Of a DNA stretch of 48,967 nt, positions 20,599 to 28,951 are shown piece after piece. This DNA is from a virus, in IMG/VR virus record IMGVR_UViG_3300042888_002518, positions 1-48,967 of that record; one strand, written 5' to 3'. The position numbers and the translations under genes are program-made. Numbering within the stretch: position 1 is the first letter of the stretch; each line of letters opens with the position of its first letter. The notes below the pieces were generated by a model. The model had not been told where the DNA came from. It made no database searches and saw only the letters and a list, made by a program, of their open reading frames with translations.

Positions 20599-20947
20599 GT
20601 TCTTTTTCGTAGAGTTCAAACCCAATGCCTTTACATACATAGATATTGCGGTTAACAACAAACAGGTCGCCGACCATTGAAGAACGATGACCATACTTGC
20701 GACCGCCGACGGTCATGAGCGGCATAACAACTTCAACATTTTCGCTGAAATCTTCGTTATGTTCGCCACTTTCGAAAGTCGAACCCATGCTCCACGAACC
20801 AAAAATGTTTTGAGTACGAGCAAATGCATACTCACATGCATCCAGTTCAGCTTCTTTGAATCCCAGCTGGTGCGCGGGCACATTCACAAGCGCAACAGTG
20901 TCCATTGCACTCGTAGTAGCATCAAAATGAATAACCTTGACCAACAT
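20591..20947 (-). CDS. Hypothetical protein (118 aa)
   Basis: Starts MLVKVIHFDATTSAMD. It looks like a mixed alpha/beta protein, with a late strand-rich part (GDLFVVNRNIYVCKGIGFE). A CGGAGAT site and an early-type promoter precede it. No family recognised. Confidence 0.75.
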   Translation of the reverse strand: MLVKVIHFDATTSAMDTVALVNVPAHQLGFKEAELDACEYAFARTQNIFGSWSMGSTFESGEHNEDFSENVEVVMPLMTVGGRKYGHRSSMVGDLFVVNRNIYVCKGIGFELYEKELV

Positions 20948-20978
20948 ATTGTATCTCCGTTTTCTCAGCTTATAATTA

Positions 20979-21007
20979 ACACTACACTATTTTTGGGTAA
21001 GAGTCAA
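20979..21007 (-). promoter_or_regulatory. Early-type promoter
   Basis: TTGACT (21002-21007), 17-nt spacer, TAGTGT (20979-20984), preceded by GG. The -10 box is weaker than in the other cases. Confidence 0.6.
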
Positions 21008-21015
21008 CCGAAAAA

Positions 21016-21270
21016 TTAAGAGTTTGGAGGATTTTTATAAAGTAATGTGGTGCGCATTTCAAGCAGACATATTAAATCAGTCATCAATTCTAGTTCTTCG
21101 TCGGTAATTGATTGGTCAGCTTGATATTTTAAGAAAACAAATTCTGATATTTCATTAAGCTTTTCTAATAATGCAGTGTCTACTAACTCCCCGTTCTTTA
21201 CTTGCTCCATAAGAACAATCAATCTTCGGGACATATCTCGCAGCCGCATTTCGGTGTTAGGTTCTAGCAC
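21016..21270 (-). CDS. Helical protein of unknown function (84 aa)
   Basis: Almost entirely helical by pattern (MSRRLIVLMEQVKNGE, ELELMTDLICLLEMR). It starts with GTG, with AGGAAAC upstream; an in-frame ATG seven codons later is the alternative. No family recognised. Confidence 0.65.
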   Translation of the reverse strand: MLEPNTEMRLRDMSRRLIVLMEQVKNGELVDTALLEKLNEISEFVFLKYQADQSITDEELELMTDLICLLEMRTTLLYKNPPNS

Positions 21271-21305
21271 TATTTCTTGTTTCCTAAATAAAAGGTTCTA
21301 CATAC

Positions 21306-21536
21306 TTAGTCTAGAGAAACACCAAAGTCTTGCTTTTTTCCGGTAAAATGATCGTCAGTGACGCATACGAAGCGGTAGCGAATATTTTCACCTTCCATAG
21401 TAAGATTAGCTTTTGCGGTAGAACATGCGTCCATTGATGTATATGGGATTTCTACCTTACCCAAAAAATTATCATCGTTATTTACATTATCTGTATGATA
21501 CGAAAATAGAAAAACAATCAACCAAGCCTTAACCAT
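21306..21536 (-). CDS. Small, possibly exported protein (76 aa)
   Basis: Starts MVKAWLIVFLFSYHTD, a short hydrophobic segment that could be a signal or anchor, followed by a polar domain with two cysteines (DACSTAK, FVCVTDD). The start overlaps the preceding stop (TAATG). Function unknown. Confidence 0.65.
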   Translation of the reverse strand: MVKAWLIVFLFSYHTDNVNNDDNFLGKVEIPYTSMDACSTAKANLTMEGENIRYRFVCVTDDHFTGKKQDFGVSLD

Positions 21537-21973
21537 TATTTGTACTCCTTAAACCATTTGAGAACATTCTGCTTATTCTTATCAAAGAACGAAACATCCA
21601 TACCGAAATGCTTCTTGCTCTTGAACAACTTGCCCTGCCAAGCGTAGCCGCCAGCATTCTTAGGGCGATACTTCCAAACAAGTTCACCAACGACCTCGCC
21701 GTTCTTCTTTACAGCGAAAGTGTGAAACTTTTCGTTGGTGAGGTCGGCAAAGCCGTTCATGACTTTAGCGAGGGCCCACTGCACTTCGGGAGTGTGAGGA
21801 CGAGCAACCTGCTCATCAATGTACACAGTGCGACCATCTTCGGTCTTAATGATGATATCCTGAATCATTTCCTCAGGGTCATCAGTAGTGCAGACATATG
21901 TTCCAACGACCTTAACTTCGTCGCCGGCTGCGGTGTACTCAAAACCTTCGATAAGATCACCAACCTGAAACAT
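21536..21973 (-). CDS. Hypothetical protein (145 aa)
   Basis: Starts MFQVGDLIEGFEYTAAGDEV with a small beta-barrel-like N-terminal part (KVVGTYVCTTDD), then a lysine- and aromatic-rich C-terminal part ending KWFKEYK. A GAGGAG site and a consensus early promoter precede it. No family recognised. Confidence 0.75.
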   Translation of the reverse strand: MFQVGDLIEGFEYTAAGDEVKVVGTYVCTTDDPEEMIQDIIIKTEDGRTVYIDEQVARPHTPEVQWALAKVMNGFADLTNEKFHTFAVKKNGEVVGELVWKYRPKNAGGYAWQGKLFKSKKHFGMDVSFFDKNKQNVLKWFKEYK

Positions 21974-22002
21974 GAGAAGCTCCTCGCTCTTGCTATATAT
22001 TA

Positions 22003-22031
22003 GTTATAGCAAAATGGGTAGCCTTTGTCAA
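22003..22031 (-). promoter_or_regulatory. Early (sigma-70-like) promoter
   Basis: TTGACA (22026-22031), 17-nt spacer, TATAAC (22003-22008), preceded by GG and followed by TAATATATAG. The -35 box covers the end of metK. Confidence 0.82.
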
Positions 22032-23134
22032 CCGTTTTTTTCAAAAAGGTTGATTTTTTCCCATGGCAGATAGTCTTTACCAAAGTGACCGTAGTTAGTA
22101 GTAGAAGTGTAGATTGGTCTGAACAGATCGAAGCGTTCAATAATTCCCTTAGGAGTTAAATCAACATTCTTGATAACCCAATCAGTGAGTTCTCTGCTGT
22201 CTCTATCACTTTCAACATACACTGACATTGGTTGTTCGAGACCGATAGCATAGCTTAGCTGTACCGTAGCCCAGTCTGCTTTGCCACTAGCAACTATATT
22301 CTTTGCTAGATAACGAGCCATATAAGCTGATGAGCGGTCTACCTTAGTTGGATCTTTTCCAGAGAATGCGCCACCGCCATGCGGTGCAGACCCGCCGTAT
22401 GTGTCAACAATGATCTTACGACCAGTTAATCCAGTATCTCCGTCAGGTCCACCGATAACAAATCTACCTGTAGGATTAATTAAGAATTTAGTGTCTTTAT
22501 CAATTAGGTCTTTTGGAAGTAACTCTCTGATAAAGGTTTCAATTGATCCACGCAATTCATTAATTTCGATATCAGGGCTATGTTGAGTTGAGCAAACAAT
22601 CTTATCAATTCTTTTAACGGTGTTGTCATCGTTATATTCTACAGTAACTTGACTTTTTGAGTCAGGACCAAGCCAAGGAGCTTCTCCTGTTTTGCGAACA
22701 ATTGACAGTGCTTCGACAATTTTGTGACTGTAATAGAGTGCTGAAGGCATGTGATTATCAGTTTCGTTACATGCATAACCAAACATCAATCCTTGATCTC
22801 CGGCACCAAAATTATCAGTTCCCAAAGCAATATCAGGGCTTTGTCCGTGCATTAAATTAGCGATCTTAACATCTTGCCAATGAAAGCCTTCTTGCTCATA
22901 CCCAATAGTTTTAATAACTTTTCGCACAAGATAGTCAACATCTAGTGAATCTAATTCACCCTTATATTCTCCTGCAACAACAACCTGATTAGTAGTAACT
23001 AATGTTTCACATGCACATCGGTATGTTGGATCTTGGGCGCTCATTAATAAGTCTAAAACGCTATCGCTGATAGCATCAGCTACTTTATCAGGGTGTCCTT
23101 CCGACACTGATTCACTAGTAAATAAATATGACAT
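22028..23134 (-). CDS. metK: S-adenosylmethionine synthetase (MetK)
   Basis: A 368-residue enzyme with the family signatures: FTSESVSEGHPDKVAD at the N-terminus, GAGDQGLMFGYA, and GGGAFSGKDPTKVDRS. It makes S-adenosylmethionine from methionine and ATP in the cytoplasm. It is full length (bacterial MetK about 380) with all visible motifs intact. It stands alone under a perfect TTGACA-17-TATAAT promoter, so strong early expression is expected. A phage could need it for DNA or cap-like methylation, polyamines, or to offset SAM loss. No methyltransferase gene is visible in this window. Confidence 0.97.
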   Translation of the reverse strand: MSYLFTSESVSEGHPDKVADAISDSVLDLLMSAQDPTYRCACETLVTTNQVVVAGEYKGELDSLDVDYLVRKVIKTIGYEQEGFHWQDVKIANLMHGQSPDIALGTDNFGAGDQGLMFGYACNETDNHMPSALYYSHKIVEALSIVRKTGEAPWLGPDSKSQVTVEYNDDNTVKRIDKIVCSTQHSPDIEINELRGSIETFIRELLPKDLIDKDTKFLINPTGRFVIGGPDGDTGLTGRKIIVDTYGGSAPHGGGAFSGKDPTKVDRSSAYMARYLAKNIVASGKADWATVQLSYAIGLEQPMSVYVESDRDSRELTDWVIKNVDLTPKGIIERFDLFRPIYTSTTNYGHFGKDYLPWEKINLFEKNG

Positions 23135-23154
23135 TGTATTCCTTTATTGATACT

Positions 23155-23183
23155 ATTATATAGTAGATTTTTGCTGCTGTCAA
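23155..23183 (-). promoter_or_regulatory. Consensus early promoter of metK
   Basis: TTGACA (23178-23183), 17-nt spacer and TATAAT (23155-23160): a perfect sigma-70 consensus on the minus strand, about 20 bases before the metK ATG. Confidence 0.9.
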
Positions 23184-23190
23184 TAATTTT

Positions 23191-26100
23191 TTAACTGATC
23201 CAGCAATCGCAATTGCATTCAATTACCCGATCAATTGCTTCTTGTACCGAAGGTACAGCAGGTAACAATGTACTGTTAGTGTATCTTGGGTCTAGGTTAG
23301 GTGGTAAATTGTTTGGATCAAAATCTGCCGCCGGTTGAATGATTATCGGATAATTGAGTGGTCCGGTTTCCACTGTAGGTCCAACCGGAACTAATGGTGC
23401 TACTACAGGGATAGGTTGCCCTTCGATAATAGGCGTTATGTCTCCGGGTGCAGTGCTAGGTTTGATTTGGAATCCGGGAATTCCAAATTGATTCGGATCA
23501 AAATTGTTATTGGGGCTGCCATTCTGATTAAGGTTAGGATTATTGGCTATTTGAGGAGAAACGAAAATTCCACTAGGAGTAGGAGTTATGACATCTGCTA
23601 TGTTTGGCACATCACTTTCAGTGTTAGGGTCTATTGCCTCATTGCTAGGAACTGCTGTAGAATGCCACGCGGGTAAAGTATATTCGTCAGCTTCGCTACC
23701 AAGACCAGTGCTTGCAATTCCAGTGCTTGCAATTCCAGTACCTGCTCTTGCTAGTGGGACCGTGCCATTAGTAGTTAATTGCTTTGCTTCGTTGTCAGTT
23801 AATGTATCAGGAATATCATTATCTTGATCGATGCCCAATAATTGAAGTCGTGCTTGATTTCTTTCCTGTCTCATCATAGCAATAGTGCTTTGACCGCCTA
23901 CAGTTCCCAAATTACTAATAGCTTCTAGAAATTGCGCTGACATGTGAGGTCTAGTATCCTGTGCAAGTTGCGGAATATAATCTATTAAGTTCAACAACAC
24001 ACTAGGATAAGGTACACCAAACAAGTCCTTAGGCACTGCAACGGGACTAAATGCTTTATACCTTGCTCGTTGCTCAACCGCCAACTGAGTGCCCATCGTA
24101 TTCCAATATATGTTAAGATAATTTGCAATTGTAGGATTATTTTGAAGTATCGCAGCGATTTCTTCGTTTGCTTGACCTATATAGGCTTGCGTGACTTGAT
24201 TCATAGGTTGTGACCAGCCGGTCGTTCCAGCTGAGGTATTGGTGCCGCCTGTCGCAATAGCCCCTGACGATGTTATCGGTAATCCAGCAGTAGGAGGATA
24301 TTGTATAGTTACGGTAGGCGGAGTAGTAGTGTCGGTACCGGAACTGGTCAATGTAACTGATGTTACTCTACCGAATGAACCAGTGCCATTTGATCCTGCG
24401 AGTGAGTCATCAGTTCCTATAGTAGCAACAGCGGTTGCTCCACTTCCGCCTGCGATAGTAATAACAGGTGCTGCTGCGCCGCCTCTACCATAGCCGCCTC
24501 CGTTTTCAGTAAGAGTTACACCGGTAATCTTATAGAAAGTATCAAATGCTGGGCCCGGGCCAGTGTAAGTGGTATATTGCACTGAAACTGTTGCTGCTTC
24601 CCAAGTTACTGCTAAGAATAACTGATTGTAGATATTATACAATTTGGGTGTTTCTAACTGATTAGTTCTATCCTTAATCAATTTCCAAGGATAAGGCAGA
24701 CCTGACATGCATCCAAACAAATCACTCATAGTATAACTACCATATGGACCAGTGCCTAACGAACCTTTTGCTATACTTTGGTCTATCATTTGTTGATTAG
24801 TCGGTTTACTTGTACCGGCAACTAAAGGTAAGTTAGAAACATTTTCAATACCCTTGACCACTTTAGCAAACTGCATAATATCAAAATTTTCAATATTTCT
24901 AATTTGCCGAAGAGTAAATGACAATGCGCCTGCTGCAATAGCTTGACTAGGCGGCAATATGCTATTCAGGTATGAATCAAATCCTTGTGGAATATCTCTA
25001 TAATTTTTTGGAGAAGTACTTGTTTCAAATATAGGAGGAGCACCACTAGGTACAAGAGTTCCTACATACTCTTTCATTGCAGGAGAACTTAATGCAGGAT
25101 TGACCGAGCCACTCGTATATAACAAATAATAAGTTTTACTGTTTGTAGGTCCGGCGTCAGCATTGTACATCGGGACTGTTAGTGTAGTGAAACTGTTCGG
25201 AAACATTTTCTGTACATCTAGCAAGTCTGCTAAGGTTTGCAATCCTTGAGTTCTACACTGAATAGGAGAAATGATTGCATTTAAATTTTCGCCGGTCATC
25301 ATCAAGAAAGCGCCGTATATTTGGCGTTCTTGTTCTTGCGTAGGATTTAATATAACGCCTTCGGCGATTTCTGAAATATCAGTACTTGATAAGCCTGATG
25401 CTAATAGGACAAGACTCAAATCTTGTGAGATTGCACCTTGTGCCCCTAATGTGCGTAACAGATTTGATGGTAATCCAAAAGAATCTATATGTGACAGGTC
25501 TAATGCCATACCTAGATTCTCTAAATCAGTTCCTAAATTAGTAGTAGATAAACTAACTCCTGTTATGTCACCACTAATAAGATCATTCATATTACTATAT
25601 GTGCCATCTAAGAAGGTGTTTGCATTTGCAGTAGCTAATATTGACTGATTAGTTTGACTGATATAGCTTTGACCTACAGTAACACTTGCTAAAAACTCAC
25701 TATAGTCAGGTACCTGATATCCTTGTAGATATGAGGGTAGAGTAGCATCACTAGAATCAACTACAATACCGTTCCAATTGAATTCATTCCAAGCTTGTAG
25801 AGCATGATTACGAATCCATCCCCATTGCGTGATGCTATGATTGGGATTTACCATATTATATGGATACCAAGTAGCACTTTCTTTTTGATCCGTTACCCCA
25901 TATCCTTGCAAAGGGTCACCATATGAACCATCATAGTTACCATACCCAGATGTAGCTGGTCCCGGCAATGCACTAGAATAGCCTGATTGTCTTCCGAATT
26001 GTTCTGCAAGTGATGGGGCAGTAGATGAGGTAGTGGGTCTTGCCCAAACATTTGCGGGATCAAGAGGAATATATGTGGGAGGACAACTATTGCCTAATCC

Positions 26101-26376
26101 AGGAATAGTTGAAGATCCTATCGAAATAAGGTTATCATATACACTTGATCCGGCAGTAGTTTTTAGAACTACTCCTCTAGTATAGGCATCGTTGATTGCC
26201 CAAGTTAATAATCGTAAGCATGTTCCACTAACACAAGATCCAAAACTATATGAGTCATTTTTCTTACTCGTACCCATATAGGATTGTGCAACTGGATTAA
26301 TGTTGAATCCAGTATTATTCATGTAATCTCCGGTTACATTTACTCCTAATGGACTATTTTTTCCTGTGTCAGCCAT
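23191..26376 (-). CDS. Large virion structural protein (1061 aa)
   Basis: A long protein rich in Ser, Thr, Asn, Pro and Gly, with few charged residues. The centre has a glycine-rich beta-repeat unit (GGGYGRGGAAAPVIT, then PPTVTIQYPP) found in phage fibre and baseplate proteins. Toward the C-terminus it is proline- and asparagine-rich, ending IDRVIECNCDCWIS with a cysteine cluster. It precedes two small structural-looking genes and the nrd operon. I infer a tail or baseplate protein; the exact role is not visible. Confidence 0.75.
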   Translation of the reverse strand: MADTGKNSPLGVNVTGDYMNNTGFNINPVAQSYMGTSKKNDSYSFGSCVSGTCLRLLTWAINDAYTRGVVLKTTAGSSVYDNLISIGSSTIPGLGNSCPPTYIPLDPANVWARPTTSSTAPSLAEQFGRQSGYSSALPGPATSGYGNYDGSYGDPLQGYGVTDQKESATWYPYNMVNPNHSITQWGWIRNHALQAWNEFNWNGIVVDSSDATLPSYLQGYQVPDYSEFLASVTVGQSYISQTNQSILATANANTFLDGTYSNMNDLISGDITGVSLSTTNLGTDLENLGMALDLSHIDSFGLPSNLLRTLGAQGAISQDLSLVLLASGLSSTDISEIAEGVILNPTQEQERQIYGAFLMMTGENLNAIISPIQCRTQGLQTLADLLDVQKMFPNSFTTLTVPMYNADAGPTNSKTYYLLYTSGSVNPALSSPAMKEYVGTLVPSGAPPIFETSTSPKNYRDIPQGFDSYLNSILPPSQAIAAGALSFTLRQIRNIENFDIMQFAKVVKGIENVSNLPLVAGTSKPTNQQMIDQSIAKGSLGTGPYGSYTMSDLFGCMSGLPYPWKLIKDRTNQLETPKLYNIYNQLFLAVTWEAATVSVQYTTYTGPGPAFDTFYKITGVTLTENGGGYGRGGAAAPVITIAGGSGATAVATIGTDDSLAGSNGTGSFGRVTSVTLTSSGTDTTTPPTVTIQYPPTAGLPITSSGAIATGGTNTSAGTTGWSQPMNQVTQAYIGQANEEIAAILQNNPTIANYLNIYWNTMGTQLAVEQRARYKAFSPVAVPKDLFGVPYPSVLLNLIDYIPQLAQDTRPHMSAQFLEAISNLGTVGGQSTIAMMRQERNQARLQLLGIDQDNDIPDTLTDNEAKQLTTNGTVPLARAGTGIASTGIASTGLGSEADEYTLPAWHSTAVPSNEAIDPNTESDVPNIADVITPTPSGIFVSPQIANNPNLNQNGSPNNNFDPNQFGIPGFQIKPSTAPGDITPIIEGQPIPVVAPLVPVGPTVETGPLNYPIIIQPAADFDPNNLPPNLDPRYTNSTLLPAVPSVQEAIDRVIECNCDCWIS

Positions 26377-26379
26377 CTA

Positions 26380-26658
26380 TTAAAAATCAATCTTAGGTAA
26401 TTTAGGTAATCTGCCTTTTAAATCTGATACAGAAGGGATTGAGGGAAGTCCCAGCATAGGAGCTCCCTCAATCAATACCGTAGGATTAACAAACGGGGGC
26501 AAAGTGTTTTTAAGTTTAGCAACACCCGCTTTTGAAATTAATGATCCAATATTTAAAGGTACAGGTGCCCCGCCTGCAAATACACTTTTAGCCTTAGGAA
26601 TAAGATTTCCTACTTTGTTGATACTATCTGCGATTTTCTTTTTTGGATTCAGCTTCAT
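26380..26658 (-). CDS. Probable small structural protein (92 aa)
   Basis: Lysine-, proline- and glycine-rich (start MKLNPKKKIADSINKV, end RLPKLPKIDF) with low complexity. It lies between the 1061-residue protein and the beta-rich gene upstream, with three to four base gaps, suggesting a tail or baseplate accessory protein. No family recognised. Confidence 0.7.
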   Translation of the reverse strand: MKLNPKKKIADSINKVGNLIPKAKSVFAGGAPVPLNIGSLISKAGVAKLKNTLPPFVNPTVLIEGAPMLGLPSIPSVSDLKGRLPKLPKIDF

Positions 26659-26661
26659 TGG

Positions 26662-26961
26662 TTATCCTAAAATTAACTTCTTATCCGGAACAACTAAACC
26701 AGTAGTTGCTTCTATGTATTTAGCTTTCACAGAATCGTCGGTTAACGCATAGATAGTTACATTATTAATATTTAATCTCGCAGGATCCTTCGGATCTGCG
26801 GTAAACATACTCTGCATCAATCCCAATCCCTGAGGACCGGGGGCAACTGATACTGGGTCTTTTAACGATACCATATGGTTTTCAATTTCAGTAACTTTTC
26901 CTACAACTTCTTCACCGCTCGTAAGCTTGAATGTATAGGTTTCTCCAATTTTAATAGTCAT
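26662..26961 (-). CDS. Small beta-barrel (Sm-like) protein (99 aa)
   Basis: Residues about 1-40 read as an Sm-like or SH3-like barrel (ETYTFKLTSGEEVVGKV, HMVSLKDPVSV), followed by a looser part with LNINNVTIYAL. Similar small proteins accompany structural genes in T4-like phages in my recollection. It could bind RNA or act as a tail adaptor. Confidence 0.65.
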   Translation of the reverse strand: MTIKIGETYTFKLTSGEEVVGKVTEIENHMVSLKDPVSVAPGPQGLGLMQSMFTADPKDPARLNINNVTIYALTDDSVKAKYIEATTGLVVPDKKLILG

Positions 26962-26973
26962 CTTTGTTCTTTC

Positions 26974-27207
26974 TTATGCTGCTTCTGCTAAAAACTTAGC
27001 ACGAAGTTCTGTAAATCCACCGACGAGTTCTCCGTCGAGGAAAATCTGTGGTACAGTGCGGGCATTTGGTACTGCTTCTAGCAAGTTTTCCTTAGTATAC
27101 CCTTCACCAATCTTCTTTTCTTCGTATTCAATACCCTTCTGTTCTAGAAGTGTCTTTGCCTGTACACAATAGGGGCAGTGATCCTTTGACCACACAATTG
27201 CTTTCAT
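26974..27207 (-). CDS. Glutaredoxin
   Basis: A 77-residue glutaredoxin with the dithiol active site C11-P-Y-C14, the TVPQIF cis-proline motif (ARTVPQIF) and GGFTEL. It would reduce the C-terminal cysteine pair of the large ribonucleotide reductase subunit. It follows nrdB by only a few bases and has a good AAGGAG site, consistent with a shared nrd transcript. It is the functional counterpart of T4 NrdC. Confidence 0.93.
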   Translation of the reverse strand: MKAIVWSKDHCPYCVQAKTLLEQKGIEYEEKKIGEGYTKENLLEAVPNARTVPQIFLDGELVGGFTELRAKFLAEAA

Positions 27208-27218
27208 TCTTTTTCTCC

Positions 27219-28319
27219 TTATAAATTCGGTAGTTCATCGTAATCTAGTGAATCGCTCATCACTCCGATTACATATGATGTTGATTCTGATTCTTGAAGT
27301 GCAGTCTGCTTCTTGCTAGTATCCATATGCTTGTTGAACCAAGGAATAGGAGTAGTCTTCGGAGCTGGATTCCAATACTTAATGCCAATCTGCTTAAGAG
27401 CGTCTACTGAGTTGTAGTCAACAAAATCCATCATAATCTTTTCATTGAGACCGATGACTGGACCCTTCTTAAAGAGATACGCTGCCCACTCTTTTTCTTC
27501 ACGAATTACATCTTCGTAAATCTTACGAACTTCTACTTCGCAATCAACCTTTGCCTTAGCAAAACGAGGGTCTTCTTTGATAACCTGATTAATCATCCAC
27601 GCAGTCCACTCTTTGTGCAAGAGTTCGTCCTGTAGAATCAAGCTGATGATGTTACCATTGCCCATAAACATCTTGTTTTCGACCATTGCGAGACTTGTAG
27701 CAAATGATACCATAAAGCGGAATGCTTCAAGTGCGTAGCTTGCGTGTAGAGCTAGCCAAATCGCATTGATATGTTCTTGTTCGGCTACAGCTATTCCAAG
27801 TTCTTTCTTACAATTAAGAGCATGTAGCTTATCATAATACTCACCGACACTTGATGCCATATCAATGATTTCCTGAGTATCATGAATCGTGTTAAACACT
27901 TCTTTAGGAACATTGTAGATGTTGCGAATGATGTGGCTGTATGAACGAGAGTGGATGTTTGTTTCAAAGAAACTCCAGTTGCTCATGATGGCTTCAAGTT
28001 CGGGGATAGAGCAAACAGGAGTAAAGACCTGTGCCGGTGCTCTACCTTGCAAGCTGTCAAGCGCAGTCTGTCTAAGAACATTACTAGTAAAGATATGCGC
28101 AACGGCTTCGCTAGCATCCTTCATATCATTTGCGTCTTTAGAAAGATTGACTTCTTCTGGAACCCAAAAGAATCCACGAGCCGATTGTTCAATCTTCTGT
28201 AGCTTCTGGTACTTGACTTCTTCAAAACGCTGAATAGTTACAGGTCCTGCAGGGTCAAGAAACATCTTGCGATTAAGGTAGTCTGTTTTTGTTGCTAGAT
28301 TATATTGACTTTTGCTCAT
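27219..28319 (-). CDS. nrdB: Ribonucleotide reductase class Ia small subunit
   Basis: A 366-residue R2 protein with the diiron ligands in WVPEEVNLSKD, the E-x2-H in ETNIHSRSYSHII, EQEHINAIW and DELLHKEW. The radical tyrosine is present in HSRSYSHII. Length is close to the bacterial enzyme (about 375). With NrdA it reduces ribonucleoside diphosphates to dNDPs for phage DNA synthesis. The start overlaps the aldolase stop by one base (TAATG). Confidence 0.97.
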   Translation of the reverse strand: MSKSQYNLATKTDYLNRKMFLDPAGPVTIQRFEEVKYQKLQKIEQSARGFFWVPEEVNLSKDANDMKDASEAVAHIFTSNVLRQTALDSLQGRAPAQVFTPVCSIPELEAIMSNWSFFETNIHSRSYSHIIRNIYNVPKEVFNTIHDTQEIIDMASSVGEYYDKLHALNCKKELGIAVAEQEHINAIWLALHASYALEAFRFMVSFATSLAMVENKMFMGNGNIISLILQDELLHKEWTAWMINQVIKEDPRFAKAKVDCEVEVRKIYEDVIREEKEWAAYLFKKGPVIGLNEKIMMDFVDYNSVDALKQIGIKYWNPAPKTTPIPWFNKHMDTSKKQTALQESESTSYVIGVMSDSLDYDELPNL

Positions 28320-28951
28320 TAATAATTCCCCGATGCTAATACGATTTTACAAATATGTTCTAGGCGCTCAATGTGTTCATATGCTCGCCAAGGTGTAGTA
28401 TCAATTGCAACTACTCCGTGCCCTTTAATTCCTACAATGTCGTAAGCAATGTTGCCTTCACTGTCAAGACCTAAGTTCTTATGACACTGTGTAGCAAGTT
28501 CTTCACTGATAGGCGGAACATCGCCTACATTAGGAGCAACTCTAGTGTACCTGCCTAGTTCAGGGAAATGTGTCACTAACTCATTCAAGTTAATACCGGC
28601 GTGCATTGCAGCAACACAGTATGTAGGATGCACATGCACTACAACACGAATATCATCATTATGCTGGCCCAATGCTTTGAGCAAGCCGAAGTGCAATGGC
28701 AATTCGCCGCTTGGCTGTAACTCACTAGAGATAGCAGTGTATGGTAGAATCTTGCAAATTGTTTCAGTACCGGTATCTATTAGCCCAATCTTTTTGAATT
28801 GATCGGGCTGTAGTGTTTGCTTTCTTACACCACTAGGAGTGATATAGAAGTGGTCTCTATCATGATGACGAATACTGATATTGCCGTCGCGGCTAGTAAT
28901 CCAGTTACGAGCATAGGCATCCTTTAAAATATCGCAAATTGTTTCTAACAT
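28319..28951 (-). CDS. Class II aldolase/adducin family protein
   Basis: A 210-residue protein with the zinc site H106-x-H108 (VVHVHPTY) and H178 (IKGHGV), catalytic-type E83 (SGELPLH) and the substrate loop GNISIRHHD with ITPSGV. These match fuculose-phosphate aldolase, ribulose-phosphate epimerase and methylthioribulose-1-phosphate dehydratase (MtnB). It is inserted exactly between nrdA and nrdB with one-base overlaps on both sides, which is unusual. It might join the metK gene product in SAM or methylthioadenosine salvage, or process a sugar phosphate; which one is not clear from sequence alone. Confidence 0.85.
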   Translation of the reverse strand: MLETICDILKDAYARNWITSRDGNISIRHHDRDHFYITPSGVRKQTLQPDQFKKIGLIDTGTETICKILPYTAISSELQPSGELPLHFGLLKALGQHNDDIRVVVHVHPTYCVAAMHAGINLNELVTHFPELGRYTRVAPNVGDVPPISEELATQCHKNLGLDSEGNIAYDIVGIKGHGVVAIDTTPWRAYEHIERLEHICKIVLASGNY

